In this document: piece by piece, positions 11,336-21,920 of the stretch
Numbering within the stretch: position 1 is the first letter of the stretch
Layout: every line of letters starts with the position of its first letter
Assembly (NCBI GenBank): GCA_002803225.1
Contig: NXFV01000917.1
Location: 1 to 64,000, forward strand
Direction of reading: 5' to 3'
DNA length: 64,000 bases
From: Gamarada debralockiae
Taxonomy: Eukaryota; Ascomycota; Leotiomycetes; Helotiales; Hyphodiscaceae
Made by a program: the position numbers and the translations under genes
Notes under the pieces: model-generated
Told to the model about the DNA's origin: nothing
What the model saw: only the letters and a program-made list of their open reading frames with translations
Database searches by the model: none

Positions 11336-12405
11336 GCTATATTTTGGAAGGTGGTGGGTTTACTTTGCTACATCTATATCTTAACAGATACTTGTGCTTT
11401 TTAAGATACCGTGTGCATACTAGAAGCTGGCGTTGCTTATGCACATCTTGCTTGAGACATGGGAACGGAGTGGCATCTCCTGGCTGGGTTACTTACATAT
11501 TGCAGTGCGCACTGCATAGAGCAGTGGCATATCTATCATGACTGTATTATCAATAGAATATATTCGAGATCGTCGAGACAACTGGAACAGTATCCTGAGC
11601 CGCTACTTCATTCAAGTGAACATCTCATAGGCAAATATTGCATGTCTGGAGCTGGGATATCTTGTCACTCCCTACAAGTCGATGTTTCTCATCTCACACT
11701 CGCCCTTTGAACCAGTTGTTTTGCCTCGAGGTTCTGTTGAAGACATAATTGTTACGCAAAGTATGCATTCTGTAGAGTATGTAATCCCTTTCCTCAATCC
11801 AGCCTTATAATGGTTTACCCTGACGAGTAACAGCCAGCTCAGTCCTTGCCGTCGAAGTCCACAGCTAGTTGATTAGAGAACCACATACTGGTATCTGAGT
11901 GTTCGATATCCTGGGTAAGTTACAACCCTCGGCCTTGATTCGTCCAAATCGTCGAGACGAGCAAACTGCTGTCGAATACGTTTGCTGCGAAGAAACAGGA
12001 AACGGCAATTGTAAGCAGTATCACCGAGGAGTTTGTGTTTGACTTGAAGGTTAAGACTCCAGGAGATATGCAGGAAATTGGAACTGTAAGAGTGATCGGG
12101 AAGTGTACCCCCGGGTCGAGATGTACGCAGAACGTGGCATAAAGTGCCAGGATCATAGGTCGTAGTCGACTAAAGGTCCCCGTAGGTCCCTAGGGGGCCC
12201 TGTAAGCCCTGATCCACTATAATTATAGGCTCTATACCCTGCACCACACCTTGTAATGTTTGCCCGCTTTAGTGGAGCCTCGACCCTGTTAGGCTCTGTA
12301 ATTATAGGACGTCTCCGCTATCGCATTGCCTGTTAGGCGCGGGTATAGTCTATAGAGGGGTAGTTTAGCTCTCCCTAGCCTTATACTTCTTTTATTATCA
12401 TACTT
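11336..12405. other. Intergenic stretch, no gene seen
   Basis: After the SCC2 stop there is about 1 kb with no convincing coding region on either strand. From about 12175 the sequence has short palindromic GC runs (around TCCCTAGGGGG) and the composition of an upstream transposon flank, preceding the acidic open frame at 12406. Confidence 0.4.
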
Positions 12406-12840
12406 ATGGCCGACTATGGTAGTTTATTTGACTTCCCTAACTCCGGACTCTCTGATAACCAGTCAGAGCTTTCAGACCCTCCTGACTCTGTTGCTAGTAG
12501 AGCCTCTGAAGACGAAGACGATGCGTGGTATAATATGACCTCAGATTCAGAAGAAGACAATGACGAAGATACAGCACAGCTAGTCCTTATTCTTCCTTTA
12601 CGCCCTGCTATTACTTTAACTGCTTTTATTGTTACTAACCCCGTACATAAAGAGCACTCTATTGGTGCCAGAATTAGAGCTATTTATATGCTTAATGATT
12701 AGCAATCTGCGGGACAAATCTTAGCTCACAACCCACCTAATGCCACTCTTCGAGCAACTGAGGAGAGTCTACGGAATTTCAGGTTTGCCATAAACCCTTG
12801 CCATACATATTTAACAGCGGAGCTTACTCGAATCCTACAG
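12406..12840 (+). pseudogene. Acidic open frame broken by an in-frame stop, possibly a transposon remnant
   Basis: From the ATG at 12406 (MADYGSLFDFPNSG) 98 codons are open, rich in Asp, Glu and Ser in the middle. A TAG at about 12700 interrupts the frame. The same frame continues past it with coding-like sequence (QSAGQILAHNPPNATLRATE), so I read it as one gene with a stop. The acidic N-terminus followed by a helix-turn-helix-like stretch (ARIRAIYMLND) resembles fungal DNA transposase N-termini, but I do not recognise a specific family. Confidence 0.35.
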
Positions 12841-12847
12841 CTGGGAG

Positions 12848-13087
12848 ATGGACACTTGCGTTCCCCTCCAGACCCTGGGCGAGCAAGGTAACATGAAGAA
12901 CAAGCAGAGTTCTATCGAATCCATATCCCTTATAACCGGAGGCGCATGCCCATCAACACGAATGGCGAAAATCCCATGGACTGCCTACACTCTCGCAGCT
13001 GTCTACGCAGTCTTGGGACTCCTAGAATGGGCCTCGTTCAGAGATTTCTACCCAATCCTAGGCCCTCGAGCCAGACAATACGTCTAG
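12848..13087 (+). CDS. Small hypothetical open frame with one membrane segment
   Basis: 79 codons start with ATG at 12848. The second half contains one hydrophobic helix (TAYTLAAVYAVLGLLEWASF), then a short polar tail. An internal ATG (MAKIPWTAYT) could be the real start. I do not recognise it, and with remnants on both sides it may be a gene fragment or chance. Confidence 0.2.
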   Translation: MDTCVPLQTLGEQGNMKNKQSSIESISLITGGACPSTRMAKIPWTAYTLAAVYAVLGLLEWASFRDFYPILGPRARQYV

Positions 13088-13160
13088 CATCACGTGTTGC
13101 TCAATAGGAACCGCTGGCAAGGTTCACACTTTTCAAATTATGTTTATGTAACAATAAAAA

Positions 13161-13758
13161 TCAAACCCTCGTTTCTTGCCCGTACGTAAATTTCTTCAAG
13201 ATTTGGAGCACTTCCTGATGGCCATACGTGGTGGCTTCTTGCACTGCAGTTCTTCTGTCATTTCTTGAGCGTTTACGTCCCGCACCTGCGCTTAACAGCA
13301 CCTCTGCAGCATTCAGATGCCCTGAGCGCGCTGCATAGTGCGCAGCAGTCCAACCATAAAACTCTTGGATGTCAATATCCGCCCCAGCTTGGATCAATTC
13401 GCGCAGTATAGAGGCGTACCCATACCGTGCTGCGAAGTGTAACGGTGTCCACTGGTGGTAGCTCCCCCTGGCATCCACGCTAGCACCAGCGCTCAGGAGT
13501 CTCCACATGCTGATCAGACAGTGTTACGTGCAGCGACGTGCAGGTGGTTTTGCCAAGCATATCCTCACAGTTAACCAAGACCCCAGCGCTGAGTAAGCGT
13601 GTGATCGCAAGATCGTAGCAAGTTGCTGCTGCGCGGTGTAGGTGGGTGCCCGTTCTCGATGGGACCTCTTGAACGAGCAACTGGTAGATGTAGGGCACGA
13701 GAAGATCATCGAAGCTGCGAGGTACTAGCCGAAGACTGAGGAGGTCCGTCTTGTTCAC
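13161..13758 (-). pseudogene. Ankyrin-repeat gene broken by two frameshifts
   Basis: Ankyrin units are spread over three frames of the minus strand. The 5' part (13758-13480) reads THLHRAAATCYDLAITRLL and carries on into the wrong frame. A short middle piece (HLHVAAR) lies in a second frame. The 3' part (13508-13161) holds clean units such as WTPLHFAARYGYASILRELI and WTAAHYAARSGHLNAAEVLL in a third frame. Both shifts fall within about 40 bp near 13510-13550. The 5' part has no ATG, and a TAG lies immediately upstream. No introns explain this, so I call a pseudogene. Related intact ankyrin genes occur at 43.3 and 47.4 kb. Confidence 0.75.
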
Positions 13759-13989
13759 GATCTACTTGCAAAGTTCAAATGTTTGCTTATATAGAGGATA
13801 GCGGGTGGGGAATGGTGGACCTTCTCTCCCAAGACAAGGAGAGTATCAACCGGAATATTTGCGAACCCGGCCGCGGCACAGCCGTATTGGGGCACGATCA
13901 AATCTGCATCATTTCTGAAGCCGCTGTTGGAATCCTGTAAGACGTCTAATTCAGCAACGTCTGTCGCGCGTGTGTCAGAGGGCCAAATG

Positions 13990-14030
13990 GTAAGAGCTTG
14001 CGGAGTTACTCGTCGCACCCCTAAGCGAGA
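13990..14030 (-). repeat. Left copy of a ~40-bp inverted repeat flanking the hAT element
   Basis: On the minus strand this reads CTCGCTTAGGGGTGCGACGA, followed by GTAACTCCGCAAGCTCTTAC. A copy with about 36 of 40 bases identical lies in opposite orientation at 15411-15452. The pair brackets the 859-bp hAT element and its AT-rich surroundings. Confidence 0.8.
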
Positions 14031-14180
14031 CATACTACAACTCTTATTTCTCATCTAATATTGATTCTTTTGATACGTAGTCTTTTATTTCTTATAGTAC
14101 TTGTATTTCTTTATAAATTTAATGTACGGTAGACATTCCATTTGCAGCAATAATGTATTTAATCTTATAAGTATGCCTTT

Positions 14181-15055
14181 ATTAAACACAGGCTTGGCAA
14201 AAATACGCGATATCGCGTATCGATACGTATCGATACATATCGATTCAGAATCGATTATAAGCGAGCCAATTATAATATAATAGAAATATCAAGGCTTCAG
14301 GAAAGCATTGCATTAAAGGTGCTATCTAAAAGACTAGAAAACACTATATGATATATATAGGAAATTTCTAGAAGGTTCTATTATTGTATGATATCCTATA
14401 AGATTCTCTTCTAAACTAGCTAGTCTCAAAGAAATTATTTAAAATCCCACTCCTTTTTAAATGCTTTAAGTACTCTTTTATCTCAATCGTCTCTAGTTCC
14501 ATTTGCCCTCTATCCCAGCTTACTATATGATGAGCTTCTGAAAAGTCTCTCTCTGGCTCATCACTCATTAGTAGAATTGAGAGGATATTTATAATGGCAG
14601 TACATCACCTGGAGCTTAATTATATGACTGGGGGTTACGTGATGCGCTAGTCTGTATATAAAGCTAATAGGTTGCCTCTGCTATCTTACTTCTTTATCTA
14701 TTGTTCGAGTCAATTTAAGGCTCTTTTGTTTATGATTATGTGTTAAAGCCAACTATGACACTTAGTCAGACAACGGCAGTATGCCCGAACAGGCGATTTC
14801 CACTTTTTGCTATGGCTTTAAGTAGTAGTAGTTGACTTTACTACAGCTGATGGTGTAAAGGATGTATCTAGTTCAAGTACAAAAGACATTTTGAGGATAT
14901 ATTTTGAATGGTATTGTTGTACGAAGAGGGAAAAGGCAATAGAAGGAGAGAAGTATAGGGTGCGGGGTAAAAAGTAGTGTAAAGCTCGCTTAGAATCGAT
15001 ACTTAATCGATACGGTATCGATACCTCAGGTATCGTTGCCAAGCCTGATTAAACA
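14181..15055. mobile_element. Non-autonomous hAT transposon (859 bp) with 8-bp target duplication
   Basis: The element runs from 14189 to 15047. Its termini are perfect 12-bp inverted repeats (CAGGCTTGGCAA..TTGCCAAGCCTG), of the CAGGNNTGGCAA type seen in fungal hAT elements. It is flanked by an exact 8-bp duplication, ATTAAACA (14181-14188 and 15048-15055), the size typical of hAT insertion. Subterminal ATCGATA-rich arrays lie just inside both ends (14205-14262 and 14994-15034), as expected for transposase-binding sites. The interior is AT-rich and keeps a degraded transposase C-terminus on the minus strand. It is too short to be autonomous. Confidence 0.9.
14431..14595 (-). pseudogene. hAT transposase C-terminal dimerisation (hATC) remnant
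   Basis: A 55-codon open stretch on the minus strand reads LSILLMSDEPERDFSEAHHI, then VSWDRGQMELETIEIKEYLK. This matches the conserved fungal hATC pattern (MSDEPERVFS..ISWDR..IE..ECLK). Upstream of it the frame is broken by stops. It shows that the surrounding element derives from a coding hAT by internal deletion. Confidence 0.85.
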
Positions 15056-15410
15056 TATATAATTATCCAGCTTAACGTAGTCCTATAGCTCTTATAGCAG
15101 TCTCTTTATCTCTTTAATACTTATAAGAGAGTTTTCCAACTTAGTAATCTAGTGCTTTATCTGTTACTAGATCTTCTCATTTGTGTTTAAGTCATGGACT
15201 TAGAAGATATATAAGTTGTACAATTTTGTTCCATGATTTGCCCTCCTTTCATATGCTGCGTACTTTAGTGCATCTAAGCGTCTTCCAGTTATCACTATAC
15301 TAGTTCTTATGCAAAAGAGATAAAGATAGAATAGATTATCTTTTTTGATGTGACTATAAGGTTTGTTTACAAATTAAGTGTGTTATAGGGTGAGGCTCGC
15401 CAAGAAGGTG

Positions 15411-15452
15411 GGGTCTCGCTTGGGGGTGCGGCGAGTAATGCCGCAAGCTCTT
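15411..15452 (+). repeat. Right copy of the inverted repeat flanking the hAT element
   Basis: It reads TCTCGCTTGGGGGTGCGGCG, then AGTAATGCCGCAAGCTCTTAC, on the plus strand, and pairs with 13990-14030. The 1.4-kb interval, including the hAT element, could be an older composite element; alternatively these are two copies of an unrelated dispersed repeat. Confidence 0.75.
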
Positions 15453-15530
15453 ACATACTATGATAGTGATAGTGAAGGGGAAACTATCACACATTACACG
15501 ACGTCTTTGTCTTTGGAAGCAATGTTTAAT

Positions 15531-16523
15531 TTAATGAATCTTTTGCACGCCCAACATCCTACCATCTCCAAACTCCATTATCCACCCTACCGGCCTCTCA
15601 ATTCTTCTCCCAAACTCGCTCAGCCAACCTCCCAATATCCCCTCTACGAGTACAGTCTTCGCGCCCCGAGAGTACTTCTTTATGGCCCTGATCTCTTTCA
15701 GAAGGTCCTCCTCTATATTCGACCAGGCTTGGCGAGTCCATTGGGGTCGAGGAACAGGGCTCGAACATGACCGCGGACTACCAGCCTCAGTACCTGATTC
15801 AAGGGTTGTAGTATCAATGGAGTAGGCTGAAGAATCGCGATGCACGCTACTCTCCTTCTCAGCTCCATGTTCCTGCAAGCGTTGCTTTATTTAGTCACAC
15901 AATGTTGTTGAGTCCACATACCGTCAACTAATTCCAGGCCCAGTGTACGTACTAGTTGCTCTGTGTCTCTACATCCTGTCTCAAACAAACGGCGTTGTTA
16001 GCTTAGAAATCCTCAATTAAAGCGCCAACGAGTGTGCGTGTTCAATTGTTGCTGGCTTCAAGGCCCTCCTCAAGTAATCGGCTTTTTTGGGAATCTAGGA
16101 GCTCTCCCAGCACAGAAATCAGCCTACGATTCTCGATCTCTGTTTGCCGACGATGGTCGTTGCTCTGCGTTGGAGGATATCAAAGTCCTTCACTATAGAC
16201 ATCCACAGGCATTCAATATCGACGAAATCCTTAGACTGGATAATCCTGCATCTCTTGTGTTTCGACAACGAGGGCGTCTCATCAGAGGCCACAGTCGGTG
16301 AATCTAATTCTAATCAGTTTAATATTCCTGCACATTGCAAGTGAAACCCATCAACACTTTCATCAGACAATTCGCAGCTCCTCTTAAGGCATTTCGCTTC
16401 GGAAAAGCCTTCGCAAGTGGTGCTCGAAATGCCACTGGATTTCAGAGTCGAACTTGAAGCTGTACTTGAAGTCATGAGCTCTGCGTTTATCGCACGAGTG
16501 TGATTATGGAGTTGGTACGGCAT
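15531..16523 (-). pseudogene. Unrecognised multi-segment gene, spliced or frameshifted
   Basis: Coding-like segments follow each other on the minus strand. The first starts with ATG at 16523 (MPYQLHNHTRAINAEL). A second, reached over a plausible 48-nt intron, reads KDFVDIECLWMSIVKDFDIL and QRRATTIVGK. A third lies in another frame at about 16047-16154 (TEIENRRLISVLGELLDSQK) and looks like a coiled coil. The last is 15878-15531 (QEHGAEKESSVHR..WTRQAWSNIEEDLLKEI). The change of frame between the second and third segments has no good splice solution, so a 1-nt deletion is possible. I do not recognise the product; the coiled coil might suggest a bZIP-like or oligomeric protein. Confidence 0.35.
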
Positions 16524-17130
16524 AGTGGTAGGGATCGAACTGAATCCTAGGGAGGATGTGAAGCAGAGAGTGAACAGATGGACAAGGTGGCTGACGATAT
16601 CTTGGGGGGGGAAGTCAATGGTAAAAGGACACAGCCCCACCACCTTCTGAAAGGCCTTACAGCCTGTCCACCTTCGCTTATTACTCCTCCTGAGCGACGC
16701 TTTACGGAGCTTGATTAGACAGACATTTTCTATACCCATATCATGCAGAACCGTATGGACACTCATGGATGAAGATAGGAAGAAATAAAGCTCATACACA
16801 CAACCAAACCCCTCCAGATCGTTTCACTTTGCTAATTATGTGCGTTGATCCTTACACCATAAGCTGATTTACTATTAAAAATTAAAATAAGGCTGTCTTG
16901 CATACCATCCCACCGAATCCAGCGTCAACAAGAGGAGAAATAATAACGAACGTCAGTAGGCAGCCCAAACATAGAACGGGAGCAGAGATAACAAAGGAGC
17001 GTCAACAAGCCTTTACAATTATCCCATCACAATACTTGGAGTTTTCTGTACTTCGTACGTTCGGATATATACTTGTACTAACATGGAGCGTATGGCATCA
17101 ATCGACGAAAATAATGAGAAATCAAAGCGC
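16524..17130. other. Intergenic stretch, no gene seen
   Basis: No supported gene. The only long frames here are unspliced upstream extensions of the neighbouring minus-strand segments. Confidence 0.4.
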
Positions 17131-17483
17131 CTATATGCACAACCCAATCCTATCCCACACATTCTGAAAAGCTGCTGACCCTGCGGACTCGGCTAGGGAT
17201 AACCGTTCAAAGCTTCCGTCGCCCTTGAAATCGCATTCGAAATCTTCGCCAGTAGCAATTGCGACTTCCAGATGAGATATGGTCACTCGAGCTCCCTCTT
17301 CAGTAGCTAACGCGTGAGCCGTGGACACCAGATTTTTGATCTGCAATAGGAGACTGATGAGCATAATACACCTTTATATGTATGTGAGACGACGTTACCT
17401 CACGACCATTAAGCTTTTTCCGCACCACAGATTTAAGGACCTCGCGACTGCAAACTGGCTCGTGTTGGAATGAGTAATCAATG
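17131..17483 (-). pseudogene. C-terminal fragment of a fungal AAA+ ATPase
   Basis: Two exons can be read on the minus strand: about 17483-17399, ending VVRKKLNGRE, and 17340-17131, starting IKNLVSTAHALA. They are separated by a 58-nt GT..CAG intron. The joined motif LNGREIKN, followed by a helical AxAxA segment and SHLEVAI, is typical of the lid helix after the AAA module in the large fungal ATPase family with an N-terminal DUF7025-like region. An in-frame TGA lies just upstream and no Walker motifs are present, so only the tail of the gene survives. Confidence 0.6.
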
Positions 17484-17844
17484 ACTCAGGTTCCTTAGCA
17501 CCAAGAGACATGTGACGCATCACATGACTCAGAGATCACTTGAGCAGTGTGACGTGTTCTATAAGTAATAGGGAGATTTCTGTTTATAAGAACAGACTAC
17601 TGTACTTGGTTTGTTCGTTAGTATCTTTAGGATTTTTGCAGCCTTAATAATCCAACCACGTTCTCCACTTCATGTCTGTCACGTGACCACATTGCACAGA
17701 GCATTGATTGGGAACTAGTGTAGACATCATCAACGTTATCATCGTAGAAAATGTGAGGCCTGGAGAAACAGTTCAATGGACAGACCGATCTTCCGACCTG
17801 TGGCCCAGAATTTATCAGCTTGAGTCAGATCCTGAGCGGTTGAT
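17484..17844. other. Intergenic stretch, no gene seen
   Basis: About 360 bp between the AAA remnant and the stop of the MFS gene contain no coding signal. Several TCACGTGA/CACATGAC-like palindromic motifs occur near 17510-17530 and 17680; they are possible bHLH or bZIP sites, but this is not testable here. Confidence 0.3.
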
Positions 17845-19644
17845 CTAATTGAGCTTTATAGTGAACACGATCACTAAGGCTAAAGCAAAGAGCATGGCAG
17901 CGAGTCCATAGGGCAGCCCAAGCCACCTTTCTCCCAAGCTCATGCCCCACCGGAATGCCCATGCCATCCCTGGCCCTGCTAGAAGACTACCTATGCCTTC
18001 TAATACAGAGATAAGTGCATATAGGCGTGCGATATCGCTTGTTTTACTTTCATGATGAGATTCCACCAGAAACGTTACCAGGCTGCGGATTATGGGAGGG
18101 AAGCCCGTCCCGAAGGTGTATACAATAAGCCCTCGAGGAGAATTAGCTACAGCGTCGATCAAGGATCTAATTTTATATAATGCTTACCGATGATCAAGAA
18201 AGACGCAGTACCGGATAGAGCCATAATAATGACTCCAAATAGCATAAGGACGATGCTTACTTGTCCAATCCACAGATCTCGAGAGGCTGCATTTGTTCTC
18301 GCCGGGACGAAGTTTATGATAATGGGCAGGATGACCGTAAATAAAATAATATTTACACCTGCACGTAAAGACAGGAGCAACCCGGCCTATCAACCTGTTA
18401 GATACTAGACGTATAAGGGCATACTGCGAAACACTTGCTTGAGACAAGGACCACCCATATCTCTTCGAGACATACTGAAAGAGAATATTGTTTGCTAGAC
18501 GTCCAACCTTCGAGATTAAGAAGGTAAACACTAAAGAAGCGACAGCTGCATCGCGCGTCACAAACGCATATGGTTCCTTAATCTGCTGGAACCAGTTTTC
18601 TTGGTTTCCGAGCAATGCACGTTCGCGCAGTGGTGGAGCTCCTGAAACCCTTGGAGGATTAGTCGAAAGGTCGCGGGCCGTCTCAGGACCGGCCACCGGT
18701 AGTGTTTCTGGCAGAACAAGTGCTACTACAATAGTGAGTGTCTGGAACCCTACAGCAACCAGCAGTGGCGTCCATGTATCCTTTTGCATCAGAATGAAGG
18801 TGAAAGGGGGAACGAAGCACTCCGCGATCAACTCGGCACAAAACCGATAGAAGAACACAGTACTTCTGTTCCCATGCATTGCCGCGTTAGTCGTAGTATT
18901 ATATCAAGACGAATAGATTATATATGGGGAATGAAAGAGGGGTGGTAAGGAGTGCCGCACCTTAGTTCAGGTGGTACAACATCAGCAACCATAGTCGTGA
19001 CCATGGTTGTTGCTACAGCGGAGCCGCCGCCAATCAGGAGGAAAAGTGATGAGAACCACACATATTGTAGTGGCAAATGTAGTATACCGATCTGATATTA
19101 AGTGATTAGCTTATAAATATCTCGCGAAAACTTTGTGGGAGCAATAACTCACGAAAACCAAAGTTGATACCCAAGTCAGTGTGTAGCCAATTATAGATGA
19201 AAACAGGATCCATTTTCGCCCGTACTTATCGGCAAAATAGCCAAATGGGAGTGGCAAGAGGATTGCTGGTATACTATCGAAAAAGAGCTGCCAGCCTAAG
19301 ACTGATGCGACCTCATTTTGCACAGGATCAACTTTGCAGAGAGCCTCAGGGACAGAGCCATCCGGATTTACGAGCGCGGGATCATACTGCAAGTAATAGC
19401 GGGTACAGGAGACGGACTCGAAGAGACGAACTCGAGGGGCAGTGTAGAGGTACTCGCCAATTTCGGAGACAATAGCGAGCGCGACGCAGCCGACCACGAC
19501 ATAAATCCAGGGCCATGTACAGCGTGTCTGATGCGATGGTTGGGATGAGGATTTCGCAGAAATGTCCCGCGCCTCGCTGGACGCCAAGAGAGGTTCGGCT
19601 GCTTCATCCACATTCTCATGACGATTGCCAGACTGCTGGGCCAT
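17845..19644 (-). CDS. Major facilitator superfamily transporter
   Basis: Five exons (19644-19153, 19091-18961, 18865-18433, 18386-18188, 18146-17845) join in phase to 518 residues. I chose the ATG at 19644 (MAQQSGNRHENVDEAAEPLL) because the frame upstream has none. A polar N-terminus is followed by about 12 hydrophobic segments. The MFS motif A variant GYFADKYGRK sits after TM2, and a cysteine-containing loop follows TM1. The layout resembles fungal efflux permeases often linked to metabolite clusters; the substrate is unknown. Two splice choices are weaker: the third intron starts GTTTCG, and the fourth is only 41 nt. It lies upstream of the gamma-synthase pseudogene. Confidence 0.8.
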
Positions 19645-20409
19645 GGATGTCTGCGATGAAGGCAAATGTGATGGGCAATGTAGCAGGCCAAGAAATTTTG
19701 ACGGGTTGCCTGAAGCGAGGCTGTCAAGTTATGTACTCAACAAAGAGTTTTCAGGGGTTATTTGATGGTATTGATGATCTCGATGATAACTCAATGTACG
19801 ATACAGACCATCAGTAAAACAGGCTAAGGTGGCATATTATATAAGGGGGATGAGGTATTCCAACTCCACTCCCGGCTAAACCAACTTTTTAATCCCCACT
19901 TTCGGAAGTACACCTAATAACCCACCTATCTTGCACCTACACTTCTGAGATCGACTGCCTTTCGCTGTCTCTGTTCAGGGTTTTTAGGCCTAGAGTCGCC
20001 CTTTCCTTCTCTATCACAAACACATATAACCCTAGAGTTCCTGGTGAAAAATGCGTACTCATGGGCTTTGCGTGTGCTTAAATAGCAGTAAAAGCAGTAG
20101 AGATATCAGGTAGACTGCTGTAGGAGGAGAGGGACCGCAATCCAGGGGCTTAGTAAGATCTATGAGTGTATTACACTGGATTAGCATTTAAATGTGTGGG
20201 TATCGATGAAGGGGACGATTTGCACCTCCTGTTTACATCCACAGTCTCATGCGCACAAACTTCTGTTTCAGTGTATATAACATCATTCTTTGGCCATTCT
20301 GGCTTCTTAACTCTTATTTATCAATCACATTCGACCTTACGGCCTATGGTTGATATGACGCCCAGCTCCCAATTTCACTTCATTCACTCCGCCCCACGCT
20401 GGATCATGC
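19645..20409. other. Intergenic stretch, no gene seen
   Basis: No supported gene between the start of the MFS gene and the gamma-synthase pseudogene. The MFS promoter should lie in the left part. Confidence 0.4.
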
Positions 20410-21916
20410 AATAGGGTGTAGGGATATACTCATCCATCTCGCACCAGACGCCTCAGGTCACGTCCGAATCAGTGCAGCTGACTTTCTTCTGGATGAATCC
20501 TCCGTGACAGCTGTAAGGACCTCCCGTCATGCTAGTGCTCGTCGCTTCTACCTGATCTTCTTTCCAGTACAATTCATTTCCAGCGCCATGATGTTCTGGA
20601 GACTGACTGGAACGGGCATCTCTTCTCGCCTTGCGGAGAGTATGCATGAGGGCCTTTGGAAGCCTTTGTCCTGCGACTTTAATCGACCAGAAGACACTTC
20701 GGGGTTCCTCCGTGAGCTTGTGAATGCTCAGGCAAAAAATATCGTTCGCACGCGCATCTCGAACTTGCTCAAGCGTGCCTCTATCAGCCCTGAACACAAT
20801 TCTCGTGTTTTTCCCTTCGATGTCTTCTTGTGCCTGACAGACATGGCTGCCATCTACGAGTGCAACAAGTTCCTACAAGATTGGCGTGCAGACAAGAGTA
20901 TCGTTTTCGGATTCCCTTATGAACTTACGTTGAAGCTCTTGCAGAACTACAGCAAAGGCTACAGGTTCTATGGCTTCGGGACGAGTGAGGAGATTGACAA
21001 ACTCGAGACGTACCTGGACACCGAACAACAGCTTGGACGCAAGGTGCAGTCTGTATGGTGCGAATGTGCATCGAACCCTCTTCTGAGGACCGTGGATCTC
21101 ACCCGTATTCGTGCTCTAGCAGATGAGTATGGATTCATTGTGATCGTTGACGAGACGATCGGAAGCTTTGCCAATGTCGACGTCATGGGTGTTGCAGATG
21201 TTATTGTTACCGTCCCTCACAAAGAACTTCAGTGGGAAGGCCGATGCCATGGCAGGCAGGTGAGTGCGTTGTTTCTTTTCCGTGATCTAATATGTGGCAA
21301 GTATATCGACTGGCACACGTCTTTCTCACACAGCATCGTTCTAAACCCAGCGTCGCCGTTTTATGCAGAGCTTAAGCAATGCTTAGGCTCGATCCATGTC
21401 AATGAGCTATTCGGTGCAGACGCCCTTGTGCTTGAATACAACAGCCGGGAGTTCCTTCCACGGGCAGCGATCATGAACAGGAACTCCAGCCATCTAGATT
21501 CCGTTATGCAAGCTTACATCGGTACGCCGTCGAGCACAGCATGTTTACTATCCTTCGACGTGCTGGTCGCGGGAGCATTATCACGAGAGAATGCGTGATG
21601 CAACGCCAGAATTTGCTCCTGGCTACGGAGGGCTGTTCACCCTTGAGTTTGAGAGTGTGACCGCGGCATCGACCTTCTCTGATGGGCTTAACGTGCACAA
21701 GGGTCCGTGACCTTGGCTCAGCCATACGTCCAGGTGTGCTCGCGGGAGAAAGAGTGGGCTGCATCTTACGGATTGAGCGAGACGATTGTTCGCATTTCCA
21801 TTGGCCTTGAGAACGAGCTCTTGCTAGCCCGGGAATTCAGACGAGCCCTGCGTCTGGCGGATCGTTTCAAGGCTGGGAGAGAGGTGGTGCATGGCTATGC
21901 AGAGAGCTTCCTGTAG
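20410..21916 (+). pseudogene. Cystathionine gamma-synthase-like PLP enzyme, broken by several lesions
   Basis: Similarity to fungal Cys/Met-metabolism PLP enzymes (met-7 type) runs along the region: FWRLTGTGISSRLAES, then GFPYELTLKLLQNYSKGYRF, CASNPLLRTVDLTRIRALAD, DETIGSF, HVNELFGADALVLE, PGYGGLFTLEFESV and VTLAQPYVQ. A 1-nt insertion at about 21211 puts the catalytic-lysine segment (SLTKNFSG) out of frame. A 74-nt GTGAGT..ACACAG intron follows (21260-21333). Insertion plus intron equal 75 nt, so the unspliced frame deceptively stays open for 364 codons. Further shifts occur near 21520 and 21705, where residues around SLGAH are missing and a TGA follows KGP. The last 69 codons end at 21916. 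It cannot make active enzyme. Confidence 0.8.
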
Positions 21917-21920
21917 TAGA

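Noticed and set aside
14776..15047. The right ATCGATA-rich part of the hAT element as a separate promoter or origin
   Set aside because: A mirrored array occurs inside the opposite end of the same element, so subterminal transposase-binding repeats explain it better.
20504..21598. An intact 364-residue PLP enzyme
   Set aside because: The frame crosses an unspliced intron and a 1-nt insertion, lacks the catalytic-lysine segment, and the family's C-terminal part lies in other frames.
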